In this document: positions 43,012-51,699 of the stretch, one piece after another | Position numbering within the stretch: the first letter of the stretch is position 1 | How the letters are laid out: each line of letters opens with the position of its first letter | Origin: Akkermansiaceae bacterium | Lineage (GTDB): Bacteria; Verrucomicrobiota; Verrucomicrobiia; Verrucomicrobiales; Akkermansiaceae | DNA length: 64,000 nt | Direction: 5' to 3' | NCBI GenBank assembly: GCA_024233115.1 | Contig: JACKQB010000008.1 | Location: 1-64,000, forward strand | The notes under the pieces: model-generated | Told to the model about the DNA's origin: nothing | The model's input: only the letters and a program-made list of their open reading frames with translations | Databases searched by the model: none | Position numbers and translations under genes: made by a program

Positions 43012-43824
43012 TCAGATGGTGATGGTGCCTTTGAAGACGAAGTCGGCGGGGCCGGTTAGAGTGACCTTGGTGAAAGTGTTGTCCGGGCCGGCTTCGAATC
43101 CGATTTCCAGGGTCTCGCCTCCTGCGACATCGACACTCACAGGTGAGCTTGCCCCGTTGAGCAGGTGGTGGATCAAGGCGCAGGCAGTCATACCGGTGCC
43201 ACAGGCGAGGGTTTCTCCTTCGACCCCGCGTTCGTAGGTGCGGATGGCAATGTGCTGGTCGCTGATGACCTTGGTAAAATTGGCGTTGGTCCCCTTGGGG
43301 GCAAAGTGACCGTGGTAGCGGATCGCGGCACCGTACTTGGGCACGTCAAAGTTTTCCAGATCATCGGTAAACACAACGGCGTGAGGAACGCCGGTATTGA
43401 TCACATGGACCTCGTCATCCAGTCCGTCGACAGGGATGTTGGCATGGAGTTCCAGATCAAACGGGTCGGACATGGCAATACGGACATTGTCGCCAATGAT
43501 ATCCGCACTGAGGGTGCCGGCGATGGTTTCAAAGGTCACATGATCCGTGCCTTCGCCTAACAACATCGCGGTGTATTTGCCAAAGCAGCGGGCGCCATTG
43601 CCACACATCTCGGCTTCGCCTCCATCGGCATTGTAATAACGGAACTTAAAGTCAGCCCCCTTTTCAGCAGGTTCGACGGCTAACAAGCCATCTGCTCCCA
43701 CACCGCGTTGGCGGTCACATAGCCTGGCAATCTGCTCGCGGGTAAGGTTGAGGTCGAGGCCGCGGTTGTCGATGACGACGAAGTCGTTGCCGGCACCGTT
43801 CATTTTATAAAAAGATAGAGTCAT
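43012..43824 (-). CDS. dapF: Diaminopimelate epimerase
   Basis: 270 residues. FYKMNGAGNDFVVIDN at the N-terminus, the first active-site Cys in AEMCGNGARCFGKY and the second in ETLACGTGMTACA. It converts LL- to meso-diaminopimelate. ATG at 43824 overlaps the trpA stop by 4 bases. With dapA and dapB downstream, three of the diaminopimelate genes stand in one direction, spaced by short gaps. Confidence 0.96.
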   Translation of the reverse strand: MTLSFYKMNGAGNDFVVIDNRGLDLNLTREQIARLCDRQRGVGADGLLAVEPAEKGADFKFRYYNADGGEAEMCGNGARCFGKYTAMLLGEGTDHVTFETIAGTLSADIIGDNVRIAMSDPFDLELHANIPVDGLDDEVHVINTGVPHAVVFTDDLENFDVPKYGAAIRYHGHFAPKGTNANFTKVISDQHIAIRTYERGVEGETLACGTGMTACALIHHLLNGASSPVSVDVAGGETLEIGFEAGPDNTFTKVTLTGPADFVFKGTITI

Positions 43825-44633
43825 GCGCTGGTGGGGTTCTTGGTGGCTGCGATAAGGGGAGTGGTGAATGCACTGACGATTGCCGCTAAATGAGGGTCGG
43901 TCGCATTTTCTGCAACCTGGTTAACGATCGCTGAGCCGACGACAACACCGTCGCATGCGGATGCAACGTCTGAGACCTGCTCGGGTGTATTGATGCCGAA
44001 GCCGACACAAACCGGGGTGTCGGTGTGCTGCTTGATGGAGGCCACCAGTGCACCGATACTGGCTGACGGGGCGGCCTGGGCGCCGGTAACACCCATTCTG
44101 GAGAGGGCATAGATAAAGCCCTCCGATTGGGCCGCCAGCATCTGCATGCGCTGCGGCGGGGTGGACGGGGAAATCAAAGTGATGTGCTTCAGCCCTTCCG
44201 AGCTGGTGAGCTCTTTGTTGTTGGCTATCTCGTCGGGCGGCAGGTCGAGTAAGAGGATGCCGTCCGCACCAGCGGCCGCGGCATCGGTATGGAATTTTTC
44301 ATAACCATAAGCATAAACCGGATTCAGATAGGTGAAGAGCACGATGGTGGTATCGTGGGTGCTCCGGAAATCACGGATGAAATCCATCAGTCTGGCTACT
44401 GACATACCCGCCTTCAGTGCCCGTTCGGCAGCAAGTTGGTTGACGATGCCGTCGGCCTGTGGATCGGAGAAGGGGACTCCAAGTTCGATGATGTCGGCAC
44501 CGGCATCAGCCAGTGCTCTAACGATGGATAAGGATGCGTCATAGCTTGGGTCGCCAGCGCAGACATAGGCGACAAATGCGGCTTCATTGGCAGTATGAAG
44601 TTGCTGGAAAGTGGTATCGATACGGTTGGTCAT
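43821..44633 (-). CDS. trpA: Tryptophan synthase alpha chain
   Basis: 270 residues. AAFVAYVCAGDPSYDASL, the catalytic Glu in DIIELGVPFSDPQADG, the catalytic Asp in GADGILLLDLPPDE, and the C-terminal CVGFGINTPEQ with GVVVGSAIVN. It cleaves indole-3-glycerol phosphate to indole. ATG at 44633 chosen; upstream in-frame codons add unlike residues. No trpB lies alongside; trpA instead overlaps dapF, so it is probably translated together with the diaminopimelate genes. Confidence 0.95.
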   Translation of the reverse strand: MTNRIDTTFQQLHTANEAAFVAYVCAGDPSYDASLSIVRALADAGADIIELGVPFSDPQADGIVNQLAAERALKAGMSVARLMDFIRDFRSTHDTTIVLFTYLNPVYAYGYEKFHTDAAAAGADGILLLDLPPDEIANNKELTSSEGLKHITLISPSTPPQRMQMLAAQSEGFIYALSRMGVTGAQAAPSASIGALVASIKQHTDTPVCVGFGINTPEQVSDVASACDGVVVGSAIVNQVAENATDPHLAAIVSAFTTPLIAATKNPTSA

Positions 44634-44726
44634 GACGTTTTGCAGCGCTGGGATATGCTGATTCGGCGAAAAAGGAAACACTGAATCACGCATTAAATGC
44701 ATGATTTTGCCTGAAAATCCCCCCAA

Positions 44727-44851
44727 ACGCGGTGGATGGCAGCACGAAAAAGCAGGATGGCAAGATTATTTAAGATTAATTGATAGTCTTTTTTCCTTGC
44801 TAATACATTTTAAAATATATAAAACCTCCATTAGCTTCATACCTACCTTAC
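44727..44851 (+). promoter_or_regulatory. AT-rich promoter region of the ABC/pilus locus
   Basis: The gap between divergent trpA and the ABC ATPase is strongly AT-rich at 44770-44825. TTGATA at 44780-44785 and TAATAC at 44801-44806 are 15 bases apart, shorter than ideal; TAAAAT follows at 44811. This is the likely start point for the plus-strand run that continues into the pilus genes. Confidence 0.4.
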
Positions 44852-45523
44852 ATGAAACTTATGGATAACACACCGAAAGTCGGATTACCCGGCGGGCTGA
44901 GCATTGGCTATCAGGAGCGATTGGCTCAGGTGGTCGAGGCCGATGGTGACATTGAGCTGGGTAGCGGAACCCATTATCTTTTGGCGCGCAATGGTCGTGG
45001 TAAGACAACCTTGCTGAGGACCTTGGCGGGGGTCTTGAAGCCGCTGGGAGGGCAATACTCATGCGAGGGAAGATGCCAGCTGCTGAGCGAAGACCTGACC
45101 TTTGACCGTGAATTGCCAGCCCGGGTGATATTCAAAGCCCTGTTGAAAAAGGCCGATTGCAAACAGGCCATGGATCTGGCCCGCAAGCTGGAACTGGATC
45201 TCCACAAGCCATATGGCAAACTTTCGACGGGGAATAAACGGAAAGTGGCGCTGCTGGTCGCCGAGTTTTCCGTGCAGCAGGGCCGTTCAGACATCCTTTT
45301 GCTTGATGAGCCATTTACCGGCCTGGATGCGTTTGCCCGGGAGATTTTCCAGGATTTGTGGAGCCAGCGTCAAGACGGTGTGCTCCGCCTGGTCAGTTGC
45401 CACCCTGATTTCGACAGCATGGAAATGGAAAGTTCCGTGCTGATCACAGACGGAAAAATAGTCCACTTGTCGGGTGAAGATGTCCCGAAACAGTGGGGCG
45501 AGCTCAAAACCCAACTTAACTAG
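44852..45523 (+). CDS. ABC transporter ATP-binding protein
   Basis: 223 residues. Walker A ARNGRGKTTLLRTLAG (about 49-62, with Ala in place of the usual first Gly), signature LSTGNKRKVALL, Walker B DILLLDEPFTGLDAF and the switch His in LVSCHPDF. In size and in having a short N-terminal lead it resembles CcmA-type or antibiotic/heme exporter ATPases. Partner is the permease 14 bases downstream. The substrate cannot be told. It begins the operon-like run that leads through a His/Cys-rich protein to the pilus genes. Confidence 0.88.
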   Translation: MKLMDNTPKVGLPGGLSIGYQERLAQVVEADGDIELGSGTHYLLARNGRGKTTLLRTLAGVLKPLGGQYSCEGRCQLLSEDLTFDRELPARVIFKALLKKADCKQAMDLARKLELDLHKPYGKLSTGNKRKVALLVAEFSVQQGRSDILLLDEPFTGLDAFAREIFQDLWSQRQDGVLRLVSCHPDFDSMEMESSVLITDGKIVHLSGEDVPKQWGELKTQLN

Positions 45524-45537
45524 ATCCTTATTATCGT

Positions 45538-46305
45538 ATGCAACTCTATCGTTTAACACTAGCCACAATGCTTCAGCGCAAGGTCTGGATCGTTGCGTTT
45601 TTGTGTGCGCTGGTCTTGCCGATTATCCTGCCTTACCTCACTCCTTATGAAAGCAATCCGAGCTTGATTGCCCCTGCAAGGGCGCAGGCCGCCTGGATCT
45701 GTCTTTGGGTGGTATCGATTGCCTGGGTGTTTTTCCAGGCCGCACGCTTTGGTGACGACACGGCGCGTTCAGGACTGGGTGCGTATTTCCTGAGTGCCGG
45801 GGTTTCCCGGGTGAGTCAAATGATGCAGATCTGGTTGGCTTGCCTGACATTCCTGCTGCCCCTTGTTGCCGTTACCGTGGCTGTTTGCCTGGTTGGCGCC
45901 ATGCCAGGAGAAGCCTCGCAGGCCAGGATGTGGGTGGCTACCAACTTGCAGTATGCCGCGCTGTTTTTACTGGTGATTATGCCTTTGATGATGGTGGCCA
46001 CCGCTGTCGGGAGCCGCTTTGGCAGCACCATCGGTTACCTGATTCCGCTCTGTATGAGTGTCTACGGCATGTATGGGGTTGGTTATCTTGCCATGATGAC
46101 CACGGTCCAGAACAATGCGTTTTTGGACTGGCTGTATGTCATCTCCCCTCACTACCACCTCGCCGACCTGACTCCCCGCCTGGTGTTTAAACACGGCAGC
46201 ATGATGGGGTCTGAATTTCTCCAGCTGGTTGCCTATTTCGTGGGAATCAAACTCGTTCTCTCCATGGTTTCCACCATGTGTTTCCAAGCCAAGCCAGTAA
46301 CCTAA
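45538..46305 (+). CDS. ABC transporter permease, six membrane helices
   Basis: 255 residues with about six hydrophobic segments (near 15-35, 52-70, 95-120, 140-160, 170-190 and 225-245), typical of ABC-2/CcmB-like exporters. No periplasmic-binding protein is nearby, so export is more likely than uptake. Directly follows the ATPase gene. A role in exporting a pilus component or modifying the envelope for the pilus is suggested only by position. Confidence 0.8.
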   Translation: MQLYRLTLATMLQRKVWIVAFLCALVLPIILPYLTPYESNPSLIAPARAQAAWICLWVVSIAWVFFQAARFGDDTARSGLGAYFLSAGVSRVSQMMQIWLACLTFLLPLVAVTVAVCLVGAMPGEASQARMWVATNLQYAALFLLVIMPLMMVATAVGSRFGSTIGYLIPLCMSVYGMYGVGYLAMMTTVQNNAFLDWLYVISPHYHLADLTPRLVFKHGSMMGSEFLQLVAYFVGIKLVLSMVSTMCFQAKPVT

Positions 46306-46348
46306 TCGTTTCTAACACCGTTTCATCAAACGCCGACCCATCCCTTAC

Positions 46349-47320
46349 ATGAATCAAGCCACATCCAAGGTAGCCACGTGCTGCACCCTTATCCTGGGGG
46401 CAGGGCTTTGGGGTGGTATGGCTCAGAAGTTCAATTCTGAGGAGGCACTTGCCTACGAACCCAATGTGGCTTGCGTCAAGGGAAGTCCGTATGGAAAAAT
46501 CCTCGCGCTCGCGATGCAGGGATCCGTCGATTTCTACTGGCATAAAGGCAAGACCCATGAAGACGAAGCCATACTGGCTACAGGCCACCAGCATGATGCA
46601 GGTTGCGCCGACGGCTGCGATGATCATGCTGGCCACGACCACGGAGTGGAAGAGCACGCTGAAGGTTGTGGCTGCGGCGCACATGGGCATGAGCCGCCAC
46701 AAGTAGCGACCCATGAAGACGAGCCGTTCAGGGAGATCGCTAAATTGCGCATCAAGCAGATGGCCGCCTCAGCACACCGGAAGACGGATGGCAAGCCATT
46801 GTCGGCTGCCCATCAGAAATACCTTCAGGGGGTCACGGAAGACAAGCTCCGTCTGGCATACGAACTCGATCCGTCGAACTACACGAATTACGGAAACTAT
46901 CACCTATTCATAGCTTCCACGACTTATGGGAGGTCTGAAGGAGATGATGATGCGGCGGTTGCCTTGGCTAGACGCACCCTGGAATTTTGTAAAAGAGACC
47001 AGACCGACCCTGCCTCATGGGTGACCGCTGCCAGTGCTGCTTACAATATCATTTTCCACATCGGCAGGTACTACCAAGGATATTCCATCGAGGAAGCCAA
47101 GGCGAGTTTGGCTGAGTTTGACTTCTGTATAGATAACTACGTCAGGTTGCGTCGTGAGGCTCTTGAGGCCGGACGCATTGTATCAGTGGAGCGGGTCAAG
47201 GAGATGGAGGAAAGGGTCCGATACCTGATTGAATTGCGTAAAGCACAAGGCATTTACATGAAACGTGTGATGTCTACCAAAATGGCAAACGCCTTGAATT
47301 CGGAGAGAAAAATCAACTAA
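46349..47320 (+). CDS. Exported or anchored protein with His/Cys-rich metal-binding-like linker
   Basis: 323 residues, family not recognised. An N-terminal hydrophobic stretch (about 8-25, with CCTLILGAGLWGGMA) acts as signal or anchor. Residues about 77-118 are packed with His, Cys, Asp and Glu (HQHDAGCADGCDDHAGHDHG, then HAEGCGCGAHGHE), as in metal-binding loops. The remainder (about 125-320) is helical, with TPR-like or all-alpha character (YELDPSNYTNYGNYHLFIAS, SWVTAASAAYNIIFHIGRYY). It ends 3 bases before the PilT-like gene and follows the permease by 43, so it links the ABC pair and the pilus genes in one transcript. Zinc, nickel or copper binding is inference. Confidence 0.75.
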   Translation: MNQATSKVATCCTLILGAGLWGGMAQKFNSEEALAYEPNVACVKGSPYGKILALAMQGSVDFYWHKGKTHEDEAILATGHQHDAGCADGCDDHAGHDHGVEEHAEGCGCGAHGHEPPQVATHEDEPFREIAKLRIKQMAASAHRKTDGKPLSAAHQKYLQGVTEDKLRLAYELDPSNYTNYGNYHLFIASTTYGRSEGDDDAAVALARRTLEFCKRDQTDPASWVTAASAAYNIIFHIGRYYQGYSIEEAKASLAEFDFCIDNYVRLRREALEAGRIVSVERVKEMEERVRYLIELRKAQGIYMKRVMSTKMANALNSERKIN

Positions 47321-47323
47321 CAC

Positions 47324-48649
47324 ATGATATCACCATCGACAGACACTGTTGGGCAACGCGTGGCAGCCACACCGCCACCGGTTCCTAACGGTGCGGTTAC
47401 AACACCGCCACCGGTGCCCCGGGCAGCACCCCAACCTACGTTCCAGTCAGGAATGACCGGTGCCGGGATGTTGGGTGTGATTTTCCAGGTTTGTGATTCG
47501 ATGGGCGTCTCTGATGTCCAGATCCGGTCAGAGCTTCCGGTCTATGTCGAAACCAACCATGGTATGGAGTGCCTGTCTCAGCTGGGGGTTCTGACGGGCA
47601 ATGATGTCTATGAGATTTACCGTGAGTTACTACGTAACCGCGAGTCAGCCAGCCATGGTTTTGGCGAGCAGGAAAGCGCAGAGGAACGCTCGGACCGCAA
47701 GATTGATGATGCGGTCAATAGTTTCCAGAAAACCTGTGTGGATGACTTCTCCTGTAACGGTATTTTTGTCGTGGCAACCGGAAAAACCTCCGGACGTTTG
47801 CGGATTCAAGTGCACCTCAGTGCGAGCGGGCTCGGCATTACCTGTCGTATCCTGAACGACACGATCCCAGAGTTGTGTAACCTGGGAATCGATCAGGATA
47901 CAGCTGAAATGTTGCAGCTTGCTGTGCAACGCCGTGCGGGTCTGTGTCTGGTTACAGGGCCAACGGGTTCCGGTAAATCAACCACCCTGGCTGCAATCAT
48001 CGATTGGCTGAGGCGCAATCATCCAAAGCATATTGTGACTGTGGAAGATCCTGTGGAATACCAGTATCCTGCCGATATGGCTGATCCCAATGCGCCGGAG
48101 CATCGTATCATGGCTCCCAGCATCGTTACCCAGCAAGAGGTTGGCAGGGACCTGGCCTCATATCGCCAGGGCTTGAAGGATGTTCTTCGTAAAGCCCCTC
48201 ACGTCATTCTTCTTGGTGAGATTCGAGACCGTGAAGCCATGGAGACCTGTATGGAGGCGGCTCAAACCGGACACCTGGTTCTATCAACACTCCACACCAC
48301 CGGGGCCGTCAAAACCATGGGGCGTATCCTTGAGATGTATCCACGGGAGAACCATCCAGCCGTGCTGAACCGCTTGAGTGAGATTCTGATTTTTATCCAC
48401 TCCCAGGGACTGCTCAGTGGCATTAACGGGCGTGTCCTAACCTACGAATTTCTACAGAACAACGAGGACGCTGTATCCAGCGCGATTGGAAGCTATGATC
48501 GTGGCTCTCGAGCATTGGAGGACGTGATCAAGCGCGCTGGCAACATCGCATGGGATGCGAAACTGCGCAGCCTCTTTGACGAAGGAAAAATCACCCGGGA
48601 AACCTTTGAGAACGCGAGAATGCACAGGGAAGACACTGAGTATGTTTGA
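47324..48649 (+). CDS. PilT/PilU-like pilus retraction ATPase
   Basis: 441 residues, about 90 longer than typical PilT. The extra is a Pro-rich N-terminus with two TPPPVP repeats (residues 15-40). The core has Walker A GPTGSGKSTTLAAI near residue 212, the Asp box VTVEDPVEYQYP, Walker B HVILLGEIRDREAM and the His box TGHLVLSTLHTTGA. It would power pilus retraction or another step of the machine on the cytoplasmic side. Standard PilT AIRNLIRE-like ending is not present; instead a C-terminal FENARMHRED. A diverged copy of the last codons is repeated before the second pilin gene (see tandem duplication). Confidence 0.88.
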   Translation: MISPSTDTVGQRVAATPPPVPNGAVTTPPPVPRAAPQPTFQSGMTGAGMLGVIFQVCDSMGVSDVQIRSELPVYVETNHGMECLSQLGVLTGNDVYEIYRELLRNRESASHGFGEQESAEERSDRKIDDAVNSFQKTCVDDFSCNGIFVVATGKTSGRLRIQVHLSASGLGITCRILNDTIPELCNLGIDQDTAEMLQLAVQRRAGLCLVTGPTGSGKSTTLAAIIDWLRRNHPKHIVTVEDPVEYQYPADMADPNAPEHRIMAPSIVTQQEVGRDLASYRQGLKDVLRKAPHVILLGEIRDREAMETCMEAAQTGHLVLSTLHTTGAVKTMGRILEMYPRENHPAVLNRLSEILIFIHSQGLLSGINGRVLTYEFLQNNEDAVSSAIGSYDRGSRALEDVIKRAGNIAWDAKLRSLFDEGKITRETFENARMHREDTEYV

Positions 48650-48724
48650 TGTGTAAACAAACGTTCCCAATGCGTGGCAAGAGCCACAACAACAACAACA
48701 CAAAAAACAAGACAAAAACTAGCA

Positions 48725-49153
48725 ATGAAACTGACAAAAACTGCAACCAAACTGAAGCCAGGTATGACACTGATCGAGATCACTGTTGTGATTCTTGTTC
48801 TGCTCACCCTGATTGCCGTGCTCTTCATCGGAGCGAACATCTACAAGCAAGGTGCTGACCGTGCCGCTTGTATCCTGAACATCCGTAACATCCACCAGGC
48901 TGTGCGTGCTGATCAGAACCTCAACGGCAAGAACGTTGGAGACACACTTACCACCACCGATATCATCGGGACCGGCAAGTACATCGAGTCCACTCCTACT
49001 TGTCCTACCAAAAGCGGTGCATACACCATCGACGCAACCTACCCTGCTGTGGGCAACGTCGCTGCTCTTTGCGCCGAGTATGACGGAACCTCCGGTTCCG
49101 AGACCGACGCAGCTTCCCGGAAACACAATCCGGATGACGTCAACGGTTGGTAA
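48725..49153 (+). CDS. Major type IV pilin/pseudopilin (copy 1)
   Basis: 142 residues. A short basic leader (MKLTKTATKLKPG) precedes the prepilin cleavage site KPG^MTLIEITVV; Glu5 of the mature protein is present, and a hydrophobic helix of about 20 residues follows. The mature protein is about 130 residues with Cys pairs (AACIL; TCPTKS; ALCAEY), close to small T2SS major pseudopilins or type IV pilins. It would be cut by a PilD-type peptidase, which is not in the window. No AAxxGG-type ribosome site is visible. Followed by its near-identical twin. Confidence 0.9.
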   Translation: MKLTKTATKLKPGMTLIEITVVILVLLTLIAVLFIGANIYKQGADRAACILNIRNIHQAVRADQNLNGKNVGDTLTTTDIIGTGKYIESTPTCPTKSGAYTIDATYPAVGNVAALCAEYDGTSGSETDAASRKHNPDDVNGW

Positions 49154-49315
49154 ACATACAATTCCAATCCTTTAGAGTGGCTGGTTAAACACAGATGCTC
49201 AAACAAATTTGAGGACGCACGAATGCATAGATAAGATACCCAGTATGTTTGAAGTGTCTGCAAACGTTCCCAATACGTGGCAATCGGCCACACCAACAAC
49301 ACAACAAAAAAAACA

Positions 49316-49744
49316 ATGAAACTGACAAAAACTGCAACTAAGATTAAGCCAGGTATGACACTGATCGAGATCACCGTCGTGATTCTCGTTCTGCTCACCC
49401 TGATTGCCGTGCTCTTCATCGGAGCGAACATCTACAAGCAAGGTGCTGACCGTGCCGCTTGTATCCTGAACATCCGTAACATCCACCAGGCTGTGCGTGC
49501 TGATCAGAACCTCAACGGCAAGAACGTTGGAGACACACTTACCACCACCGATATCATCGGGACCGGCAAGTACATCGAGACAACTCCCACGTGTCCTACC
49601 AAAAGCGGTGCATACACCATCGACGCAACTTACCCTGCTGTAAGTAACGTCGCTGCTCTTTGCGCTGAGTATGACTCAACATCCGGTTCTGAGACCGATG
49701 CTGCTGCTCGTAAGCACAACCCGGACGATGTCAACGGTTGGTAA
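49316..49744 (+). CDS. Major type IV pilin/pseudopilin (copy 2)
   Basis: 142 residues; differs from copy 1 at only about six residues (Leu10Ile in the leader, one Ser/Thr after GTGKYIE, and a few Gly/Ser and Ser/Ala changes near the C-terminus). The cleavage site KPG^MTLIE is unchanged. The retained Cys pattern and C-terminal NPDDVNGW are identical. Having two intact copies suggests high demand, a heteropolymer, or antigenic exchange. Followed by two RNA hairpins and then the PilM/N-like gene. Confidence 0.9.
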   Translation: MKLTKTATKIKPGMTLIEITVVILVLLTLIAVLFIGANIYKQGADRAACILNIRNIHQAVRADQNLNGKNVGDTLTTTDIIGTGKYIETTPTCPTKSGAYTIDATYPAVSNVAALCAEYDSTSGSETDAAARKHNPDDVNGW

Positions 49745-49745
49745 T

Positions 49746-49806
49746 CAGATTTTCACAATCTGAAAAATGATTCATCTGCTGTCAGTCCACAAAGGGCTGG
49801 CAGCGG
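49746..49806 (+). terminator. two hairpins after the pilin genes (partial terminator/stabiliser)
   Basis: First stem CAGATT/AATCTG (49746-49762). Second stem CTGCTGTCAGTCC / GGGCTGGCAGCGG (49776-49806), in which all 13 positions pair if three G-U pairs are counted, with a 5-base loop. No T-run follows. Position behind abundant-protein genes and before low-abundance machine genes fits attenuation or 3'-end protection of the pilin mRNA. Confidence 0.5.
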
Positions 49807-49914
49807 ATTGACTCATTAAATGGGAGGAAGCATGTTAGTGTTGACAACGACCTAACATTTAACTTGACGACCGGGCTCGAAATTTGGGCCCAACAGAAAA
49901 CAAATTCCAAGAAG

Positions 49915-51699
49915 ATGATCGAAGCCCAACATCCATCCGAACTGAATATTTTTCAGCAATACCGCCGTACGGTGAAAGTTGCGAAAACGACCAGTAGGAT
50001 GAAGAATCCCGACTGGTATCGAGATGCCTTGGATCTGGATGTACAGATTCATTGTTACCTTAAGGATAACAGTGGAGTCACCTGTTATCTTCACGTGAAG
50101 TCCCACAACCTGTTTGAAAAAATTGAGGGGCTGAATTCACGCCAGCTTGAACAACGCGATGAGCTGGAAAAATTTATTGACGCCGCCTTGGCGCACGAGG
50201 CTGCCAAGAAAGCCAAGTCAATAGGTGTTGTTTTTTACCTGGCTGACGAATTTTCCATAGCGGGCCTGGGGCCGGAGCACCAGAACCCGGTCGAGATCAA
50301 TAACCTGCGAGCCATGATGCTCGAGGACCCGATGGAGGTACTCGACGATAAAACCGTATCAACGGAAACCCACTCGTGGAGGCTTTTCCCCTACCCGGGG
50401 GCTGCGGCCGGGCATGAGTTTGCAACGGTCGTGGCCGTTTCTAGGCGCCATAGTGGCACCCTTAAATATTTGAGGGAGATTGGAAACAAAAAAAACCTAC
50501 CTATCAGGACCTGTGCATTGAGTGCGCCGTTGTGTGCCATTGCCTCCCTGCCTTGGTTCACCACGGCGAGTGAGCATGGAGCCATATCCGTGTTTAATTA
50601 CGAAACCTTCACCCTGTTGGCCTTTTTTAACCGGCACTGCGACTTGATGATGCTGCGTTTCATGCCTCACGCAAATGGTGCCGGCAATCCAACGAATCTA
50701 GGTCCCGCCGTGATGGCCACGGCAACCGCCTTTGAGCTAGAGAGCCCTGAAATCAGTGTCCTGTCGATGGTAGGCAACGATATGGAGGGGCTGATTGTCA
50801 GTCTGCAGAGTTCGATGATGGGATCGGATATCCTGCTTATCAATGCCGAGGAAATACTCAAGAGCAAAGGCCTGCCTGCGGATTTGCCGATTGAATACAT
50901 GGTGACCACTGAAGCCCTGGACCCGGAGGTCTATCCGCTCGGGAATAATGAGACATTTACTTCACTGCGTGAAGATTTATGGCACCTGCAGGATTTTCTC
51001 TCGCCCGCTAGGGAGGAGGTGGAAATGTTCCCCGCTGAGAGTGACATGAGGTTGCTGAAAATCGGCAGAAGGGCGAAAATGGTAGCCGTGCTGGTTCTTG
51101 GCGGGATACTTGCCTATGCTGGTGTCTCGATATCAGGCAAGGTCAAGAGTGACGCCTGGTCTCACAAATCAGTCAATTCTGCGACCAGCGCAATCGCACT
51201 CACAGCCGAGCTGAAGCGCTATGAGCATTGGGATAATCTGCTGATGGACCGTTCGAAGGCCTGGGTGAGTATGGAGCTCGTGGCACGCCTTACTCCAACT
51301 GACGGCTCGGTTGTATTAAAGGACGTCAATCACCGCGTTATCCCCAAACCTGGTATCAACGGACAAAAAACTGGTTTTACCAAGGAATGGGTGATCAATG
51401 GATACGGAAGCGATAAAGGCGTTGAGTATCTCGAGAGATTCAGCACCCGGGATGGTATCAAAAAGCTTTTCAAGGAAGTAGCCAGAAAGACCGGCAACGA
51501 AGCCTACCTGCCGGACGTCAGCAAGAGGGATGTCACGGTGAACCTCAAGCAACGTCCCAACCCAACCTATAATACAATCAATCCCCAGAACCCAGGGGAC
51601 ATGTTCCGCCGGGCATTCACCATTACCATTTCCCAGACTTTTAGTGGCGAGGACAAGCTGGCTATTGCGGCGATAAAAACAACAGGAAATACCAGATGA
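49915..51699 (+). CDS. PilM/PilN-like assembly platform protein
   Basis: About 594 residues. The N-terminal 380 are soluble and may be an actin-like PilM-type fold, though ATP motifs are not clear; a membrane helix (about residues 387-405, AVLVLGGILAYAGVSISG) follows. The C-terminal 190 residues are periplasmic and PilN-like (VARLTPTDGSVVLKDV, FTKEWVINGYG, ... FRRAFTITISQTF). By order it corresponds to the FtsA/PilM-labelled gene that precedes Amuc_1100 in Akkermansia, recalled from memory. An in-frame TTG at 49864 would add 17 residues; the ATG is preferred. The gene overlaps the next by 4 bases. Confidence 0.65.
   Translation: MIEAQHPSELNIFQQYRRTVKVAKTTSRMKNPDWYRDALDLDVQIHCYLKDNSGVTCYLHVKSHNLFEKIEGLNSRQLEQRDELEKFIDAALAHEAAKKAKSIGVVFYLADEFSIAGLGPEHQNPVEINNLRAMMLEDPMEVLDDKTVSTETHSWRLFPYPGAAAGHEFATVVAVSRRHSGTLKYLREIGNKKNLPIRTCALSAPLCAIASLPWFTTASEHGAISVFNYETFTLLAFFNRHCDLMMLRFMPHANGAGNPTNLGPAVMATATAFELESPEISVLSMVGNDMEGLIVSLQSSMMGSDILLINAEEILKSKGLPADLPIEYMVTTEALDPEVYPLGNNETFTSLREDLWHLQDFLSPAREEVEMFPAESDMRLLKIGRRAKMVAVLVLGGILAYAGVSISGKVKSDAWSHKSVNSATSAIALTAELKRYEHWDNLLMDRSKAWVSMELVARLTPTDGSVVLKDVNHRVIPKPGINGQKTGFTKEWVINGYGSDKGVEYLERFSTRDGIKKLFKEVARKTGNEAYLPDVSKRDVTVNLKQRPNPTYNTINPQNPGDMFRRAFTITISQTFSGEDKLAIAAIKTTGNTR

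Larger units (their letters stand above)
48605..49744 (+). repeat. tandem duplication: PilT tail plus pilin gene, two units
   Basis: Unit 1 runs from 48605 (end of the PilT-like gene) through the first pilin, unit 2 from 49208 through the second. The spacer of unit 2 still reads FEDARMHR then a stop, a decayed copy of the PilT C-terminus FENARMHRED. The spacer parts differ at many positions, whereas the pilin coding parts are almost identical, including long stretches without silent changes. Confidence 0.85.

Noticed and set aside
48605..49744. Tandem pilins as an assembly duplication
   Set aside because: The spacers between and before the two genes differ at many positions and the genes themselves at several, so these are two real loci, although long-read proof would still help.
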